From Piscirickettsiaceae bacterium (GTDB lineage Bacteria > Pseudomonadota > Gammaproteobacteria > Nitrosococcales > Methylophagaceae), in NCBI GenBank assembly GCA_013215825.1, contig JABSQN010000001.1, positions 616,099 to 680,098 of the forward strand: a DNA stretch of 64,000 nt. The letters run 5' to 3'. Positions 1 through 10,519 of the stretch are shown here, piece by piece. Both the position numbers and the translations under genes were made by a program. Positions within the stretch are counted from its first letter, which is position 1. Each line of letters opens with the position of its first letter. A model generated the notes under the pieces. The model did no database searches and was not told the DNA's origin. It worked only from the letters and a program-made list of their open reading frames with translations.

Positions 1-1
1 A

Positions 2-1219
2 TTCTTTAGTAGTTTCATAAGCTCAGCATCATCAGAAGAATCACAAGCTTTTAATGCAGTAGAAAAATCGGATGCAGCTAAAGAAGTAACTAGAATGCGT
101 ACTGTTGCTTACGCAGCCGGAACTAATGCTGATTTGAAAGATATTGGTGTGGAAGCAAGCTATTGGTTCAAAACATCAACAATTCGAATTAATGATTTAA
201 AGACATTGGAAGATCAACTTTCTGTTAATTTGAAAAGTGCAGCAGGTATGATCCGCCAACAAGCGGATATTTCGCTCAAATGGTTTTCAGTCATCACCTG
301 TTCAGTTGTTCTTATTACCCTTTTGTTGGCGGTGTTGGTGACTCGGATGTTGCTTAACCAATTAGGAGGCGAGCCAAAAAGGATTGCAGATATTGCCCAG
401 CAAATTGCCGCCGGCAATCTAAATATAAAGTTTGAGTCCTCTAAAAAAGAGCAAGGAATTTATGCAGACATACACCAAATGGTCGTTAAATTACGTGAAA
501 TAATTCAAACTGTTAGTAGTGGCGCTGATAATTTAGCGAGTGCATCTCAACAAGTAAGTGCAACAGCGCAAACGATTAGCCAAGGTGCGGTTGAACAATC
601 AGCTAGTGTTGAAAGCACCAGTAGTGCAGTGGAAGAGTTAAATGCCTCGGTACAACAAAATGCAGAAAATGCGAGTGTCACTGAAAAGATGGCCACTAGC
701 TCTGCGAGTGAAGCACAACAAGGAGCGATGGCTGTTACTGAAACAGTGACTGCAATGAAACATATCGCTAAAAAGATTGGGCTGATTGAAGATATTGCTT
801 ATAAAACCAATCTACTGTCTCTGAATGCTGCTATTGAGGCTGCTTCAGCGGGTGAAGCAGGAAAAGGTTTTGCAGTGGTTGCAGCTGAAGTACGAAAGTT
901 AGCCGAAACTAGCCGAGTCACGGCAGAAGATATTAGCGAACTTGCCACTAATAGTGTTGAGATAGCAGAAAAGGCAGGCAAACTCATTACAGAAGTAGTG
1001 CCTGATATTACAAAAACATCTGATTTGATACAGGAAATCAGTGCTGCTTCTGAGGAACAGGCTAGCGGTATTCGTCAAATAAGTGATTCAATGAATCAAT
1101 TAGATTCAGCGACGCAACAAAGTGCTGCGGCATCTGAAGAATTGGCAGCCACGTCGGAAGAGTTAAGTGGTCAAGCTGAACAATTACAACAAGCCGTTGC
1201 TTACTTCAAGTTATCCTAA
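2..1219 (+). CDS. Methyl-accepting chemotaxis protein (C-terminal part; gene runs off left edge)
   Basis: Transmembrane chemoreceptor controlling CheA through CheW. The frame is open to the left edge, so the N-terminus and most of the sensor are missing. Visible in order: end of a helical periplasmic region, a hydrophobic membrane segment (bases about 281-343), a HAMP domain after it (motif LGGEP), and a long coiled-coil signalling domain with the hairpin tip [18 protein letters not shown] at about 808-862. The end lacks an NWETF-like CheR tether. The tip carries Ser (codon 845-847) where the family nearly always has Arg (IEAARAGE). It lies 92 bases upstream of cheR, so it probably belongs to the chemotaxis operon. 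The family call is certain; the ligand is unknown. Confidence 0.95.
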   Translation, partial: FFSSFISSASSEESQAFNAVEKSDAAKEVTRMRTVAYAAGTNADLKDIGVEASYWFKTSTIRINDLKTLEDQLSVNLKSAAGMIRQQADISLKWFSVITCSVVLITLLLAVLVTRMLLNQLGGEPKRIADIAQQIAAGNLNIKFESSKKEQGIYADIHQMVVKLREIIQTVSSGADNLASASQQVSATAQTISQGAVEQSASVESTSSAVEELNASVQQNAENASVTEKMATSSASEAQQGAMAVTETVTAMKHIAKKIGLIEDIAYKTNLLSLNAAIEAASAGEAGKGFAVVAAEVRKLAETSRVTAEDISELATNSVEIAEKAGKLITEVVPDITKTSDLIQEISAASEEQASGIRQISDSMNQLDSATQQSAAASEELAATSEELSGQAEQLQQAVAYFKLS

Positions 1220-1311
1220 ATAAGTGATTCTATAGATGTTAGAACCATTACATACTGCCTCAGCAGCATATGATGTTATTTGAATTTAAGCGTATAAGGA
1301 TATTTTGTTAA

Positions 1312-2112
1312 ATGGCTTCAATGACGGTAAATGAATTTAATCTCTTTCAGAAATTCATATACGACCATGCAGGAATTGATCTTGCCCCGGCAAAACAGAT
1401 TATGGTCAGTAGTCGATTAACTAAAAGGCTAAATTATTATCAATTAGATAATTTTGGGCAGTATTTTGAGCTGGCGATGAGCTCAGATAATCCACAAGAA
1501 TTTCAAATGATGGTCGATATTTTAACCACCAATGAAACCTATTTTTTTCGTGAACCTAAACATTTTGATTTTTTACAAAATGAAATATTAAAATCATGGC
1601 GTGGTGAACATTTTCGATTATGGAGCGCAGCAAGCTCGTCGGGAGAAGAGGCCTATTCTATTGCTATGTCATTGGCCGATAATTTAGGTGGAAGAAAATG
1701 GAGTATTTTAGGTACCGATCTAAGCACTAAAGTATTGGAAAAAGCACGACACGGTGTTTATATGATGGATCGCATTGAGTTACTAGATCGGAAGCTAATG
1801 GAGAAATATTGTTTGAAAGGTGTGCGTTCGCAAGAGGGAACTTTTCGAATTGCCGAAAAATTACGGCAACATGTACGATTTAAACAGTTGAATCTAATGA
1901 AACCATTACCTCCTAAAATGGAAACATTTGATGTGATATTTCTTAGGAATGTTCTTATTTATTTTGATAATGACACCAAGAAACATGTAGTGGAACGAAT
2001 TATTTCCTCATTGAAACCTGGCGGATACTTTTTTATTAGTCACTCTGAGACATTAAGTCGGATTACCGATCAGTTGGAAATGGTTCAACCTTCAATTTAT
2101 ATAAAAAGATGA
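1312..2112 (+). CDS. cheR: Chemotaxis protein methyltransferase CheR
   Basis: SAM-dependent methyltransferase that methylates glutamates on chemoreceptors during adaptation, acting in the cytoplasm at receptor arrays. The 266 residues show an N-terminal helical CheR domain, then a Rossmann methyltransferase fold. Motif I-type LWSAASSSGEEAYS, GTDLSTKVLEKAR and the conserved FLRNVLIYFD and LKPGGYFFISHSETL segments are all present. The family usually has Cys in CSTGEE; here it is ASSSGEE. The ATG at 1312 follows an AAGGAT-like ribosome site; an ATG at 1321 is the alternative. It overlaps cheD by four bases (ATGA), indicating translational coupling. Length is normal for the family. Confidence 0.95.
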   Translation: MASMTVNEFNLFQKFIYDHAGIDLAPAKQIMVSSRLTKRLNYYQLDNFGQYFELAMSSDNPQEFQMMVDILTTNETYFFREPKHFDFLQNEILKSWRGEHFRLWSAASSSGEEAYSIAMSLADNLGGRKWSILGTDLSTKVLEKARHGVYMMDRIELLDRKLMEKYCLKGVRSQEGTFRIAEKLRQHVRFKQLNLMKPLPPKMETFDVIFLRNVLIYFDNDTKKHVVERIISSLKPGGYFFISHSETLSRITDQLEMVQPSIYIKR

Positions 2113-2717
2113 ACATCCAGCCGTTTAAACATACAAATCGGATAATTATTGATCCAGGTGAGTTTTATGTCAGTAATAAACAAGAGGTGATCTCAACCTT
2201 ATTAGGCTCTTGTGTGGCTGCATGTTTGTATGACCCTGTTAATAAAGTAATTGGAATGAATCATTTCTTATTGGCCTATAAACATCACTCATTTGATAAG
2301 CCAGTGATTGAATCTGAGGAAGGCCGATACGGATTACAATCAATGGAATTGTTAATTAATGGCATGATGGCTAAAGGTGCTAGCAGATTGAACCTTAAAG
2401 CAAAGTGTTTTGGTGGTGGTGATGTATTACATATAAGAGGTGAGCCTGGTGGGCGAAAAAGTGTTGGTGGCGTTAATATCGATTTTATTCGAGAATTTCT
2501 GAAAAATGAGAATATACCAATGGTTAGTTCGGCATTAGGTGGAGATTTTGGTCGAAATATACATTTTGTAGGTAGTGATTTCTCTGTGTTTGTAAAAATG
2601 ATAGGTGTAAATCAGGAATCAAAACTTGAACAGGAAGAAAGAAAATTTTGGAAGAAAAGTATTGATGAACATGAAAAACAAATTACCACTGTTGGTAGTC
2701 AGAATGAATTTTGGTAA
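2109..2717 (+). CDS. cheD: Chemoreceptor glutamine deamidase CheD
   Basis: Deamidates specific glutamines of chemoreceptors to methylatable glutamates; in some bacteria it also interacts with CheC. The 202-residue protein has the CheD core LLGSCVAACLYDP with catalytic Cys35, the His52 motif GMNHFLL and Thr30 as the likely third active-site residue, followed by the glycine-rich KCFGGGDVL. These correspond to the Cys-His-Thr triad known for the family. A charged tail of about 30 residues after the core is not obviously conserved. The start ATG lies inside the end of cheR, and cheB starts six bases after the stop, so cheR-cheD-cheB is one transcription unit. No cheC is visible in the window. Confidence 0.94.
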   Translation: MNIQPFKHTNRIIIDPGEFYVSNKQEVISTLLGSCVAACLYDPVNKVIGMNHFLLAYKHHSFDKPVIESEEGRYGLQSMELLINGMMAKGASRLNLKAKCFGGGDVLHIRGEPGGRKSVGGVNIDFIREFLKNENIPMVSSALGGDFGRNIHFVGSDFSVFVKMIGVNQESKLEQEERKFWKKSIDEHEKQITTVGSQNEFW

Positions 2718-2723
2718 ACAAAT

Positions 2724-3818
2724 ATGAAAGAAATAAGCGTATTTATTGTTGATGATTCAGCTGTTGTAAGACAGGTGCTAACAGGTGTGTTAAATAATAT
2801 TGCAGGTATTACTGTTATTGGTTCTGCCCCGGATCCTATTTTTGCCCTTAAGAAGTTAGAACAAAACTGGCCAGATGTCATCGTGCTAGATATTGAAATG
2901 CCACGAATGGATGGCGTCACTTTCTTGAAGAAATTGATGAAAGAACATCCAATCCCTGTGGTTATTTGTTCAACATTGACCACCAAAGGTGCAGAAGTCA
3001 CTATGCACGCGATGAGTGCAGGTGCCGTTGATATTATTACTAAACCAACGATTAATCTTAAACACTTTTTGCAAGAGTCCGAAACACTAATGGGACAGGC
3101 TATTAAGGGTGCTGCTCAAGCAAAAATGAAACATGTTCGATCTTTAGATTCTTCTATTAGCCCCATTATGGTTGAAAAACCATTGACTGCTATGGTTGAA
3201 ACGACAGATCGGGTAGTTGCAATTGGTACATCCACTGGCGGTACGCAAGCATTGGAGGCTGTGTTGACCCGATTACCTAAAACAGCGCCAGGAATAGTCG
3301 TTGTACAGCATATGCCAGAAGCCTTTACGGCAGCATTTGCACAACGCCTCAATAGTGTGTGCCAGGTAACGGTAAAAGAAGCGGAAAATAATGATCGCGT
3401 GATACCGGGTCTTGTTTTAATTGCACCGGGAGGTAAACATTTATTATTACGCCGAAGTGGAGCTCAATATCGAGTTGAAGTAAAAGATGGCCCTCTCGTT
3501 ACAAGACATAAACCATCGGTCAATGTCTTATTTCGATCAGTTGCTACTGCTGCTGGTAATAATGCCATAGGTATTATCATGACAGGTATGGGAGATGATG
3601 GTGCTAAAGGCTTAAAAGAGCTTCATGATACTGGTGCATTGACTATTGGACAGGACGAGCAATCTTGCGTGGTTTATGGAATGCCTAAAGAAGCATTGAA
3701 AGTCGGTGGCGTTGATGCTGAGATTCCATTAGATGAAGTTCCACAACTAATTGTGACCTCACCGAGCCGATCACGTTTCTTATCAGAAATGAAGAAAAAT
3801 AATAGGCAGCTATTGTAA
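2724..3818 (+). CDS. cheB: Protein-glutamate methylesterase CheB
   Basis: Response regulator that removes methyl groups from chemoreceptors (and can deamidate glutamine) once phosphorylated by CheA. The N-terminal receiver has acidic pocket D10-D11 and phospho-acceptor D56 in [12 protein letters not shown] linker follows, then the methylesterase domain with triad Ser170 (IGTSTGGT), His196 ([10 protein letters not shown]) and Asp292 (MTGMGDDG). The 364 residues are normal. A proper Shine-Dalgarno is not obvious before the ATG at 2724; close spacing to cheD suggests reinitiation. It is the last gene of the chemotaxis operon; a 471-base gap follows. Confidence 0.96.
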   Translation: MKEISVFIVDDSAVVRQVLTGVLNNIAGITVIGSAPDPIFALKKLEQNWPDVIVLDIEMPRMDGVTFLKKLMKEHPIPVVICSTLTTKGAEVTMHAMSAGAVDIITKPTINLKHFLQESETLMGQAIKGAAQAKMKHVRSLDSSISPIMVEKPLTAMVETTDRVVAIGTSTGGTQALEAVLTRLPKTAPGIVVVQHMPEAFTAAFAQRLNSVCQVTVKEAENNDRVIPGLVLIAPGGKHLLLRRSGAQYRVEVKDGPLVTRHKPSVNVLFRSVATAAGNNAIGIIMTGMGDDGAKGLKELHDTGALTIGQDEQSCVVYGMPKEALKVGGVDAEIPLDEVPQLIVTSPSRSRFLSEMKKNNRQLL

Positions 3819-4289
3819 TCCCCCATTACTAACCCAAGTCAAAGTAGAGATTTAGGTATTACGGATTTTATGAAAATATTAGGTGGTTTCAGCGCTTTTG
3901 GCATAAGCTCTAAAAAGTGAGTGTAACTGAGGAATGTGGGGAATTCCTCTTTCCAAAACCTTGCTATAAAGCCAGTGTAGATGATCTTGAAATCATCGAT
4001 GATGTGATGAGTGAAAAACAGTGATAATAGTTATGATCTCACTCATCGACATTTTAGAGTGTCGAGTTCGTTGATGAATATCCTCCGTTAGACGTTATTC
4101 CCCCCTTCAGGCATAAACACCTTACAAAAATCGTCGACATCACAGAATATGTCTGTTAATTTACTCATGGGTCTGTTTTATTTTTACCGAAATCTTTGTC
4201 GTAAAAAGATCTGATCGGTTAACCGGCTTCTAGTTCCTTTTCTTATTCCGAGCTGAGGTTAATTAAGATATTGAATAGAGAATAAAAAT
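3819..4289 (+). other. Intergenic region with inverted repeats and a possible decayed reading frame
   Basis: No convincing gene. A 9-base perfect inverted repeat (GATGAGTGA at 4006-4014, TCACTCATC at 4039-4047) and a 6-base one (3980-3997) are visible. A 35-codon GTG-started frame at 3917-4024 and a short ATG frame at 3870 sit in different phases, as if a small gene had been frameshifted, but neither resembles a protein I recognise. The gmk promoter should lie in the last 150 bases; I see no clear -35/-10 pair. Confidence 0.4.
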
Positions 4290-4901
4290 ATGAGTGGTAG
4301 CCTGTTTATTGTGTCAGCACCGTCAGGTGCAGGAAAAACAAGCTTGGTGAATGCCTTGGTGGAAAAAAATAGTGATATTCGATTATCGGTATCACATACC
4401 ACGAGATCGGCCCGGGAGGGTGAGGTGAATGGACAAGATTATTTCTTTGTTAAGCATGAAAAATTTGCGCAAATGCGTGATGCAGGAAGTTTTTTAGAAT
4501 CAGCAACGGTATTTGATAATTCGTATGGCACATCGGACGATGCGGTAATGTCGCAGTTGCAGTTAGGCTGTGATGTGATTCTTGAAATTGATTGGCAGGG
4601 TGCAGAGCAAGTTCGCCAAAATCATCCAGATTGTATTAGTATTTTTATATTGCCGCCATCAAAGTCAGCGTTAGAACAGCGTTTACGCGGTCGCGGGCAA
4701 GATGATGATGAGGTGATTGCGCGTCGAATGCAAGATGCCGAAGCTGAAATGTCGCATTATATTGAGTTTGATTATTTAGTCGTAAATGATGATTTTGATC
4801 AAGCATTGATCGATTTAACAGAGATAATCGGCGCTAAACGACATTCCTTATCGATTCAAAAGAACAAGCAAGCTAAGCTATTAATAGAATTACTAGCCTA
4901 A
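4290..4901 (+). CDS. gmk: Guanylate kinase
   Basis: Phosphorylates GMP (and dGMP) to GDP with ATP in purine nucleotide supply. The 203-residue protein begins with the P-loop SAPSGAGKTSL and shows the GMP-binding motifs SHTTRSAREGEVNGQDYFF and EIDWQGAEQVR, plus the lid RLRGRGQDDDE. Length matches the E. coli enzyme (207 residues). The ATG at 4290 follows an AGAG-rich stretch. It is first in the gmk-rpoZ-spoT order widely conserved in gammaproteobacteria, which fits shared control of guanine nucleotide and ppGpp pools. Confidence 0.97.
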   Translation: MSGSLFIVSAPSGAGKTSLVNALVEKNSDIRLSVSHTTRSAREGEVNGQDYFFVKHEKFAQMRDAGSFLESATVFDNSYGTSDDAVMSQLQLGCDVILEIDWQGAEQVRQNHPDCISIFILPPSKSALEQRLRGRGQDDDEVIARRMQDAEAEMSHYIEFDYLVVNDDFDQALIDLTEIIGAKRHSLSIQKNKQAKLLIELLA

Positions 4902-4949
4902 GCATTAGATATTTCGTAAAATTACGGGTTTTTATTCGGGGAAGACATC

Positions 4950-5210
4950 ATGGCACGCACAACAGTAGAAGATTGCTTAGAAAATGTAGATAATCGTTTT
5001 CAATTGGTATTAATTGCATCAAAACGTGCACGTGAACTTGCTATGGGTGCTGATCCATTGGTTGAACGTGATAATGATAAAGATACCGTTATTGCCTTAC
5101 GTGAAATTGCTGCTGGTTTAATTGATGCTAGCATTTTAGAAAAAGCAACAGCTCGTCCACATGCGGAAGAAAGCATTGTTAAGGATGAAGAGTTGAAAGC
5201 AGCACTATAA
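4950..5210 (+). CDS. rpoZ: DNA-directed RNA polymerase omega subunit
   Basis: Small subunit of RNA polymerase that helps assemble beta-prime and, in enterobacteria, forms part of a ppGpp site. The 86 residues match RpoZ along their length: [17 protein letters not shown] at the N-terminus, then ASKRARELA and the [14 protein letters not shown] helix, with an acidic variable tail. It sits between gmk and spoT as in E. coli. The start has a GGGGAAG ribosome site about seven bases upstream. Confidence 0.97.
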   Translation: MARTTVEDCLENVDNRFQLVLIASKRARELAMGADPLVERDNDKDTVIALREIAAGLIDASILEKATARPHAEESIVKDEELKAAL

Positions 5211-5246
5211 TTTTTAAATTTCTAAGCTGAAAAGGTTGTTTGAGTA

Positions 5247-7412
5247 GTGAGTACAAAGCCGAGCGTTAGTTCTGAGCTGGCGTTAATTTATGGCGCTGAA
5301 CCTAAGCTTACAATTGATGACTTGTGCTTTGTAACGGCTAATTATTTGGAAGCAAAGCAAGTCGATGATATTCGTCGTGCTTATTTCTTTGCTCATTATG
5401 CTCATGAAGGTCAAACTCGCCGTTCTGGCGATCCCTATATTACACATCCATTAGCCGTCGCTCATGTTTTAGCGATGATGCATATGGATCATGAATGTAT
5501 TATGGCGGGCTTGTTACATGATGTGATTGAAGATACGGATATTAGTCGTGAGGCATTGGCAACAGAATTCAGTGAAGATGTTGCATTACTGGTCGATGGG
5601 GTTAGTAAGCTAGCTAAAGCAGCCTTTGAAACACAAAAACAAGCACAAGCCGAAAATTTAAGAAAAATGATGTTAGCGATGTCGCAAGATATTCGCGTGA
5701 TTATCGTTAAGTTGGCTGATCGTCTTCATAATATGAGGACATTAGGCCACTTGCCTTCAGAGAAACGTCGCCGTATTGCTCATGAAACCTTAGATATTTA
5801 TGCGCCTATCGCTCAACGACTGGGCATGAATTTAATGCGTCGTGAGTTAGAAGATTTAGGTTTTCATGTCCTATATCCAATACGTTATCGCGTGTTATCG
5901 AATGTGGTGCGTAAGGCACGAGGTAATCGTAAGGAAATTGTCAGTCAGATCACCAGCTCTGTTTTAAATAGAATGGAGCAAGAAGGCTTAACGGGTGACA
6001 TCCAAGGACGAGAAAAAAATCTTTATAGTCTTTATCAGAAAATGGTGAAGAAAAGTCTATCCTTTTCTGAGGTGATGGATGTCTATGCATTTCGAATTGT
6101 AGTTGATGATGTGGATGCCTGTTATCGTATGTTAGGTGTTGTTCATAATCTTTATAAACCGGTACAAGGCAAGTTTAAAGATTATATTGCCATCCCAAAA
6201 GCAAACGGCTATCAATCGCTACATACTGTTTTATTTGGCCCTTATGGCGTGCCTATTGAAGTGCAAATACGTTCGGGTGATATGGATCAAATGGCCGAGG
6301 CGGGCGTTGCTGCACATTGGTTATATAAAACGGGTGAAGATAAAGGTAATAGCCAGTCTCACCGTTTGGCTAGGCAGTGGTTACAAGGTCTTTTAGAGCT
6401 GCAAAAAGGATCGGGAGATTCGGTTGAATTCCTTGAGAATTTACGTATTGATTTATTTCCAGAAGAAATTTACGTTTTCACACCCAATGGCAAGATAATG
6501 TCTTTACCTCGTGGTGCCACGACAGTAGATTTTGCTTATGCGGTACATTCAGACGTGGGTAATACCTGTGTCGCCGCACGAATAGGGCGACATTTAGTGC
6601 CGCTAAGTACGCGACTTAAAACTGGGCAGTCTGTTGAGATTATTACTGCACAAAAAGGGAGCCCTAACCCAGCATGGCTTAATTATGTGATTACAGCTAA
6701 AGCACGAACCAGTATTCGACACTATTTGAAGCAACTTCGTAATGAAGAGGCGATGGTGTTAGGTAAACGATTATTATTGAAGAATTTAACGGCATTCTCT
6801 GTTCAATTAGAGGATATTCCAGAGCAAAAGATTAATTCAGTGGTGGCTGAATTTGATTTGGATAACTTTGACCAATTATTAGAACAAATTGGCTTGGGTA
6901 ATCAACAAGTATTATTGGTTACGCAGAAATTAATGAGGGATATTTCTGCATTAGCAGATGAACGTCAGCAACCATTAGTAATTGCTGGAACAGAAGGAAT
7001 GGTAGTGAGTTTTGGACGTTGTTGCTCTCCTATTCCTGGCGATCCTATTCATGGTTTTATTAGTGCTGGTCGTGGTATTGTTGTTCATCAATTAAATTGT
7101 AAAACAACATTAAGTTTGCGTGAACAAAGTGATAAATGGCTGGATGTGATGTGGGCCGATGATATTAAGAGACAATTTCTTGTCGATATTATGGTTCATG
7201 CGAAAAATCAACGTGGTGTATTAGCAACGATTGCGGTTGCTGCATCTGAAAGTGATTCTAATATCGATAATGTGGTGATTGATGAACGAGATGGCGGTTA
7301 TTCTGATTTACGTTTAACACTTGAAGTTGATGATAGACAGCATTTGGCGCGAGTGATACGTCGTTTTCGTCGTATTGATTCGATTGAGAAAATCACTCGG
7401 GTTAAACAATAA
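5247..7412 (+). CDS. spoT: Bifunctional (p)ppGpp synthetase/hydrolase SpoT
   Basis: Makes and degrades the alarmone (p)ppGpp. Domains in order over 721 residues: an HD hydrolase ([12 protein letters not shown] and LLHDVIEDT, with catalytic HD and ED pairs intact), the synthetase domain ([25 protein letters not shown]-type [13 protein letters not shown]), TGS ([13 protein letters not shown]), a Cys-rich region ([12 protein letters not shown]) and a C-terminal ACT domain. The intact HD motif distinguishes it from RelA. The start is GTG at 5247 with AAAAGG about 13 bases upstream. It lies downstream of rpoZ as in the conserved gammaproteobacterial order. No separate relA is in the window. Confidence 0.97.
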   Translation: MSTKPSVSSELALIYGAEPKLTIDDLCFVTANYLEAKQVDDIRRAYFFAHYAHEGQTRRSGDPYITHPLAVAHVLAMMHMDHECIMAGLLHDVIEDTDISREALATEFSEDVALLVDGVSKLAKAAFETQKQAQAENLRKMMLAMSQDIRVIIVKLADRLHNMRTLGHLPSEKRRRIAHETLDIYAPIAQRLGMNLMRRELEDLGFHVLYPIRYRVLSNVVRKARGNRKEIVSQITSSVLNRMEQEGLTGDIQGREKNLYSLYQKMVKKSLSFSEVMDVYAFRIVVDDVDACYRMLGVVHNLYKPVQGKFKDYIAIPKANGYQSLHTVLFGPYGVPIEVQIRSGDMDQMAEAGVAAHWLYKTGEDKGNSQSHRLARQWLQGLLELQKGSGDSVEFLENLRIDLFPEEIYVFTPNGKIMSLPRGATTVDFAYAVHSDVGNTCVAARIGRHLVPLSTRLKTGQSVEIITAQKGSPNPAWLNYVITAKARTSIRHYLKQLRNEEAMVLGKRLLLKNLTAFSVQLEDIPEQKINSVVAEFDLDNFDQLLEQIGLGNQQVLLVTQKLMRDISALADERQQPLVIAGTEGMVVSFGRCCSPIPGDPIHGFISAGRGIVVHQLNCKTTLSLREQSDKWLDVMWADDIKRQFLVDIMVHAKNQRGVLATIAVAASESDSNIDNVVIDERDGGYSDLRLTLEVDDRQHLARVIRRFRRIDSIEKITRVKQ

Positions 7413-7495
7413 TACGAGACATTCGCACGATAAGCGTCTCAATAGATATTAAATTTAATCGTCACAGATTAAAAGTGACAAGAATGGAGAACAGC

Positions 7496-7882
7496 ATGGC
7501 ACGTGAAATTATTCATACATCAAAAGCACCAGAAGCAATTGGTACCTATTCTCAGGCAGTTAAAGTCGGAGATGTTGTTTATATGTCAGGGCAAATCCCA
7601 TTAGTACCTGAAACAATGATGATTGTTGAGGGGGACTTTGCCACACAAGTACGTCGTGTATTTGATAATTTAACAGCGGTGGCTGAAGCGGCGGGTGGTA
7701 GTTTGCAAGATATTGTTAAGTTGAACATATTCTTAACTGATTTGGCACATTTTGGTACGGTTAATGAAATCATGGCTGACTATTTTCAACAACCTTATCC
7801 AGCTCGTGCAGCAATTGGTGTGGCATCATTACCCAAAGATGTACCGGTAGAAATGGATGCAGTTATGCACTTGGGTGCATAA
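7496..7882 (+). CDS. ridA: RidA family reactive intermediate/imine deaminase
   Basis: Hydrolyses reactive enamines and imines released by PLP enzymes such as threonine dehydratase. The 128-residue protein starts [16 protein letters not shown] and keeps the family signatures [18 protein letters not shown] and [14 protein letters not shown], containing the conserved Arg that binds substrate carboxylate; acidic residues near the C-terminus (PVEMDAV) complete the site. I place the start at the ATG at 7496, preceded by GGAG; in-frame GTG 7475 and ATG 7484 would add non-conserved residues. It lies between spoT and recG, where E. coli has trmH. Confidence 0.93.
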   Translation: MAREIIHTSKAPEAIGTYSQAVKVGDVVYMSGQIPLVPETMMIVEGDFATQVRRVFDNLTAVAEAAGGSLQDIVKLNIFLTDLAHFGTVNEIMADYFQQPYPARAAIGVASLPKDVPVEMDAVMHLGA

Positions 7883-7891
7883 GTAAGTCCT

Positions 7892-9982
7892 GTGACGGAA
7901 GAGCATGCTTTATCTCAATCAGTTACTGCATTAAAAGGTGTCGGCAGCAAAGTTGCTGAACGTTTAAGTAAACTAGGTATAGAGAAGATCCAAGATCTCT
8001 TGTTTCATTTGCCATTACGTTACCAAGACCGAACACGTTTATTTCCATTAGGAAGTTTACGCGTACAGCAAGAATGTTTGATTGAAGCGACGGTTAAAAC
8101 AAGCCAAATTAAGTTTGGCCGTCGTCGTTCTTTATTGTGTCATATTGAAGATGGCACCGGCTCTATCGTCTTACGCTTCTTTCATTTCTCAAATTCACAA
8201 CTCAAGCAATTAAGCCAAGGCGCACGCATACGCTGTTTTGGTGAGGTGCGTTCAGGGCCTTCATCACTAGAAATGGTGCACCCTGAATATAAGATCATTG
8301 CATCAGATAAAGTAGTTGCAGTGGATGCCGAGCTGACGCCGATTTATCCAACTACCGAAGGCATTCATCAAATTGGTTTTAGAAAACTGATTAAGCAAGC
8401 TTTAGCAATGCTTTCAGGTACACACGCATTGCCGGAGTTGCTACCAGATTCATCACGTTTACATCAGGTGGCAAAAGCATCATTGGTGGATGCTTTATTA
8501 TTTGTCCATCAACCACCGCCCGATGTCGAGATTCAATTATTATTAGATCGCAAACATCCAGCACAACGGCGTTTGGCATATGAAGAGTTATTGGCACAGC
8601 ATTTGAGTATGCGTCAGGTGAGAGCGCTGGCTCAACAACATCAAGCCCCCATATTGCAGGGTGATAAAAAGTACAGAAAGGCATTGTTAGATGGCCTGCC
8701 CTTTCCTCTTACCAAGGCGCAACAACGAGTTGTTGCTGAAATATTAGCGGATATTAAGCGTGATGTTCCAATGCAACGTTTGGTGCAAGGGGATGTCGGT
8801 TCTGGTAAAACCGTGGTGGCGGTATTAGCGATTATTGAAGCGGTATCGGCTGGCTTTCAAGCCGTGATGATGGCGCCAACTGAGCTATTAGCAGAACAGC
8901 ATTATCAGACATTTAAAACATGGTTAGAGCCTCTAGGTATTCAAGTTGGTTGGTGTGCAGGTAAGCAAACAGCCAGTGAACGCAAACAGGTGCTTGAGGC
9001 ATTAACACAAGGCCATGTTCAGGTCGCAATAGGCACGCATGCCCTATTTCAAGATGAAGTGGTGTTTAACAATTTGGGTTTGGTAGTGATTGATGAGCAA
9101 CATCGTTTCGGTGTGCATCAACGTCTAGCGTTACGAGATAAGGGACGTGGCAGCAATAGTTTCCCTCATCAATTAGTGATGACGGCAACACCCATTCCTC
9201 GGACCTTAGCCATGACAGCGTATGCTGATTTGAATGTATCTATTATTGATGAATTACCGCCAGGTAGAACGCCAGTAACAACGGTTGTTTTACCGGATAC
9301 ACGACGTGCTGAGATAGTGAAGCGTGTTCATATTGCTTGTCAGGAAAACCGCCAAGTCTATTGGGTGTGTACATTGATTGAAGAGTCAGAGCATTTGCAA
9401 TGTCAGGCGGCAGAAGATGCTGCGAATGAGTTGCAAGAAGCACTGCCTGATCTGCGTATTTCTTTAGTGCATGGACGGATGAAGTCGAAAGAGAAAGAAG
9501 CGGTTATGCAGGCATTCAAAGCCGGTGATATTGACTTGCTGGTAGCCACAACCGTGATTGAAGTGGGTGTTGATGTACCTAATGCTAGTTTAATGGTGAT
9601 AGAAAATTCGGAGCGATTAGGCTTGGCACAATTACATCAATTACGTGGTCGAGTAGGGCGCGGTAGTGTGAAAAGTCATTGTGTTTTAATGTATCACTCA
9701 CCATTATCTAAAAATGGGCAAGCACGATTACGTTGTTTAAGAGAGTCTACAGATGGCTTTGCTATTGCTCAACGTGATTTAGAGTTACGAGGCCCGGGTG
9801 AATTATTGGGGACACGGCAAACGGGCCTGCCACAATTTAGAGTCGCTAATTTAATGGAGGATGAAGATTTATTGGTCTTTATGGCGGCGGCGGCGGATAA
9901 ATTGTTACAAGAAGCACCAGAGAATTCAGCACCATTAATAAATAGATGGTTTGGGCATAAATTAGATTTTGGACATGTATAA
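7892..9982 (+). CDS. recG: ATP-dependent DNA helicase RecG
   Basis: Branch-migrating superfamily 2 helicase that regresses stalled forks and processes Holliday junctions. The 696 residues show an N-terminal wedge/OB domain, then helicase motifs: Walker A GDVGSGKTVVA, TAPTELLAEQHY-type motif Ia, DEQHRFGV (DExH motif II), MTATPIPRTLAM (motif III), and the C-terminal lobe LVATTVIEVGVDVPNA and HQLRGRVGRG. Length is close to E. coli RecG (693). The start is GTG at 7892, nine bases after the ridA stop. ubiC begins on the base after its stop codon. Confidence 0.97.
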   Translation: MTEEHALSQSVTALKGVGSKVAERLSKLGIEKIQDLLFHLPLRYQDRTRLFPLGSLRVQQECLIEATVKTSQIKFGRRRSLLCHIEDGTGSIVLRFFHFSNSQLKQLSQGARIRCFGEVRSGPSSLEMVHPEYKIIASDKVVAVDAELTPIYPTTEGIHQIGFRKLIKQALAMLSGTHALPELLPDSSRLHQVAKASLVDALLFVHQPPPDVEIQLLLDRKHPAQRRLAYEELLAQHLSMRQVRALAQQHQAPILQGDKKYRKALLDGLPFPLTKAQQRVVAEILADIKRDVPMQRLVQGDVGSGKTVVAVLAIIEAVSAGFQAVMMAPTELLAEQHYQTFKTWLEPLGIQVGWCAGKQTASERKQVLEALTQGHVQVAIGTHALFQDEVVFNNLGLVVIDEQHRFGVHQRLALRDKGRGSNSFPHQLVMTATPIPRTLAMTAYADLNVSIIDELPPGRTPVTTVVLPDTRRAEIVKRVHIACQENRQVYWVCTLIEESEHLQCQAAEDAANELQEALPDLRISLVHGRMKSKEKEAVMQAFKAGDIDLLVATTVIEVGVDVPNASLMVIENSERLGLAQLHQLRGRVGRGSVKSHCVLMYHSPLSKNGQARLRCLRESTDGFAIAQRDLELRGPGELLGTRQTGLPQFRVANLMEDEDLLVFMAAAADKLLQEAPENSAPLINRWFGHKLDFGHV

Positions 9983-10519
9983 ATGAGAGACTGGACACGA
10001 TGGCAAGCGCCGCAACGGCGTTTAATGCCCGCTAACTTAGCATCATGGCTGACCGATACCGGCTCATTAACGAGACGACTAAAGGCACATAGTAAAAATG
10101 ACTTTTCAGTGCAGTTACTTGGAAATCATTGGGTTAAACCACTAACAAATGAATGCCAACGTTTAACTATATCTATGACGGAACTTGTCTATCAGCGTGA
10201 AGTGCGATTGATGGATGGTGACATTGCAAACATTTATGCGCGAACAGTGATACCACGCACGACATTTATGGCAATGCAATATCGTTTTAATAATTTGGGT
10301 AATAAGCCCTTGGGCGAGCTATTATTTACAGCGCCTTTTGTTAAACGTGGTGCCATTGAAGTCGCGTGTTTAAAGCCGGGGCAATGGTTATATGAAATGG
10401 CAGTATTAGACGAAGAATATCGCCCAGAAGAATTATGGGGCCGACGTTCCACCTTTATTATAAGCGGCAAGAAACTGTTGGTTAACGAGATTTTTTTGCC
10501 GACTTTAGCATGGAGTTAA
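9983..10519 (+). CDS. ubiC: Chorismate lyase UbiC
   Basis: Cleaves chorismate to 4-hydroxybenzoate and pyruvate, the first committed step of ubiquinone synthesis. The 178-residue protein has the conserved REVRL segment, an Arg in IPRTTF, the LGELLF patch and the C-terminal ELWGRRSTF...LLVNEIFLP with the catalytic Glu. These are the UbiC family hallmarks. The start ATG follows the recG stop directly, and the gene overlaps ubiA by ten bases, so the two ubiquinone genes are translationally coupled. Confidence 0.93.
   Translation: MRDWTRWQAPQRRLMPANLASWLTDTGSLTRRLKAHSKNDFSVQLLGNHWVKPLTNECQRLTISMTELVYQREVRLMDGDIANIYARTVIPRTTFMAMQYRFNNLGNKPLGELLFTAPFVKRGAIEVACLKPGQWLYEMAVLDEEYRPEELWGRRSTFIISGKKLLVNEIFLPTLAWS

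Noticed and set aside
3917..4024. 35-codon frame between cheB and gmk
   Set aside because: No recognisable family and weak start; described only as part of the intergenic region.
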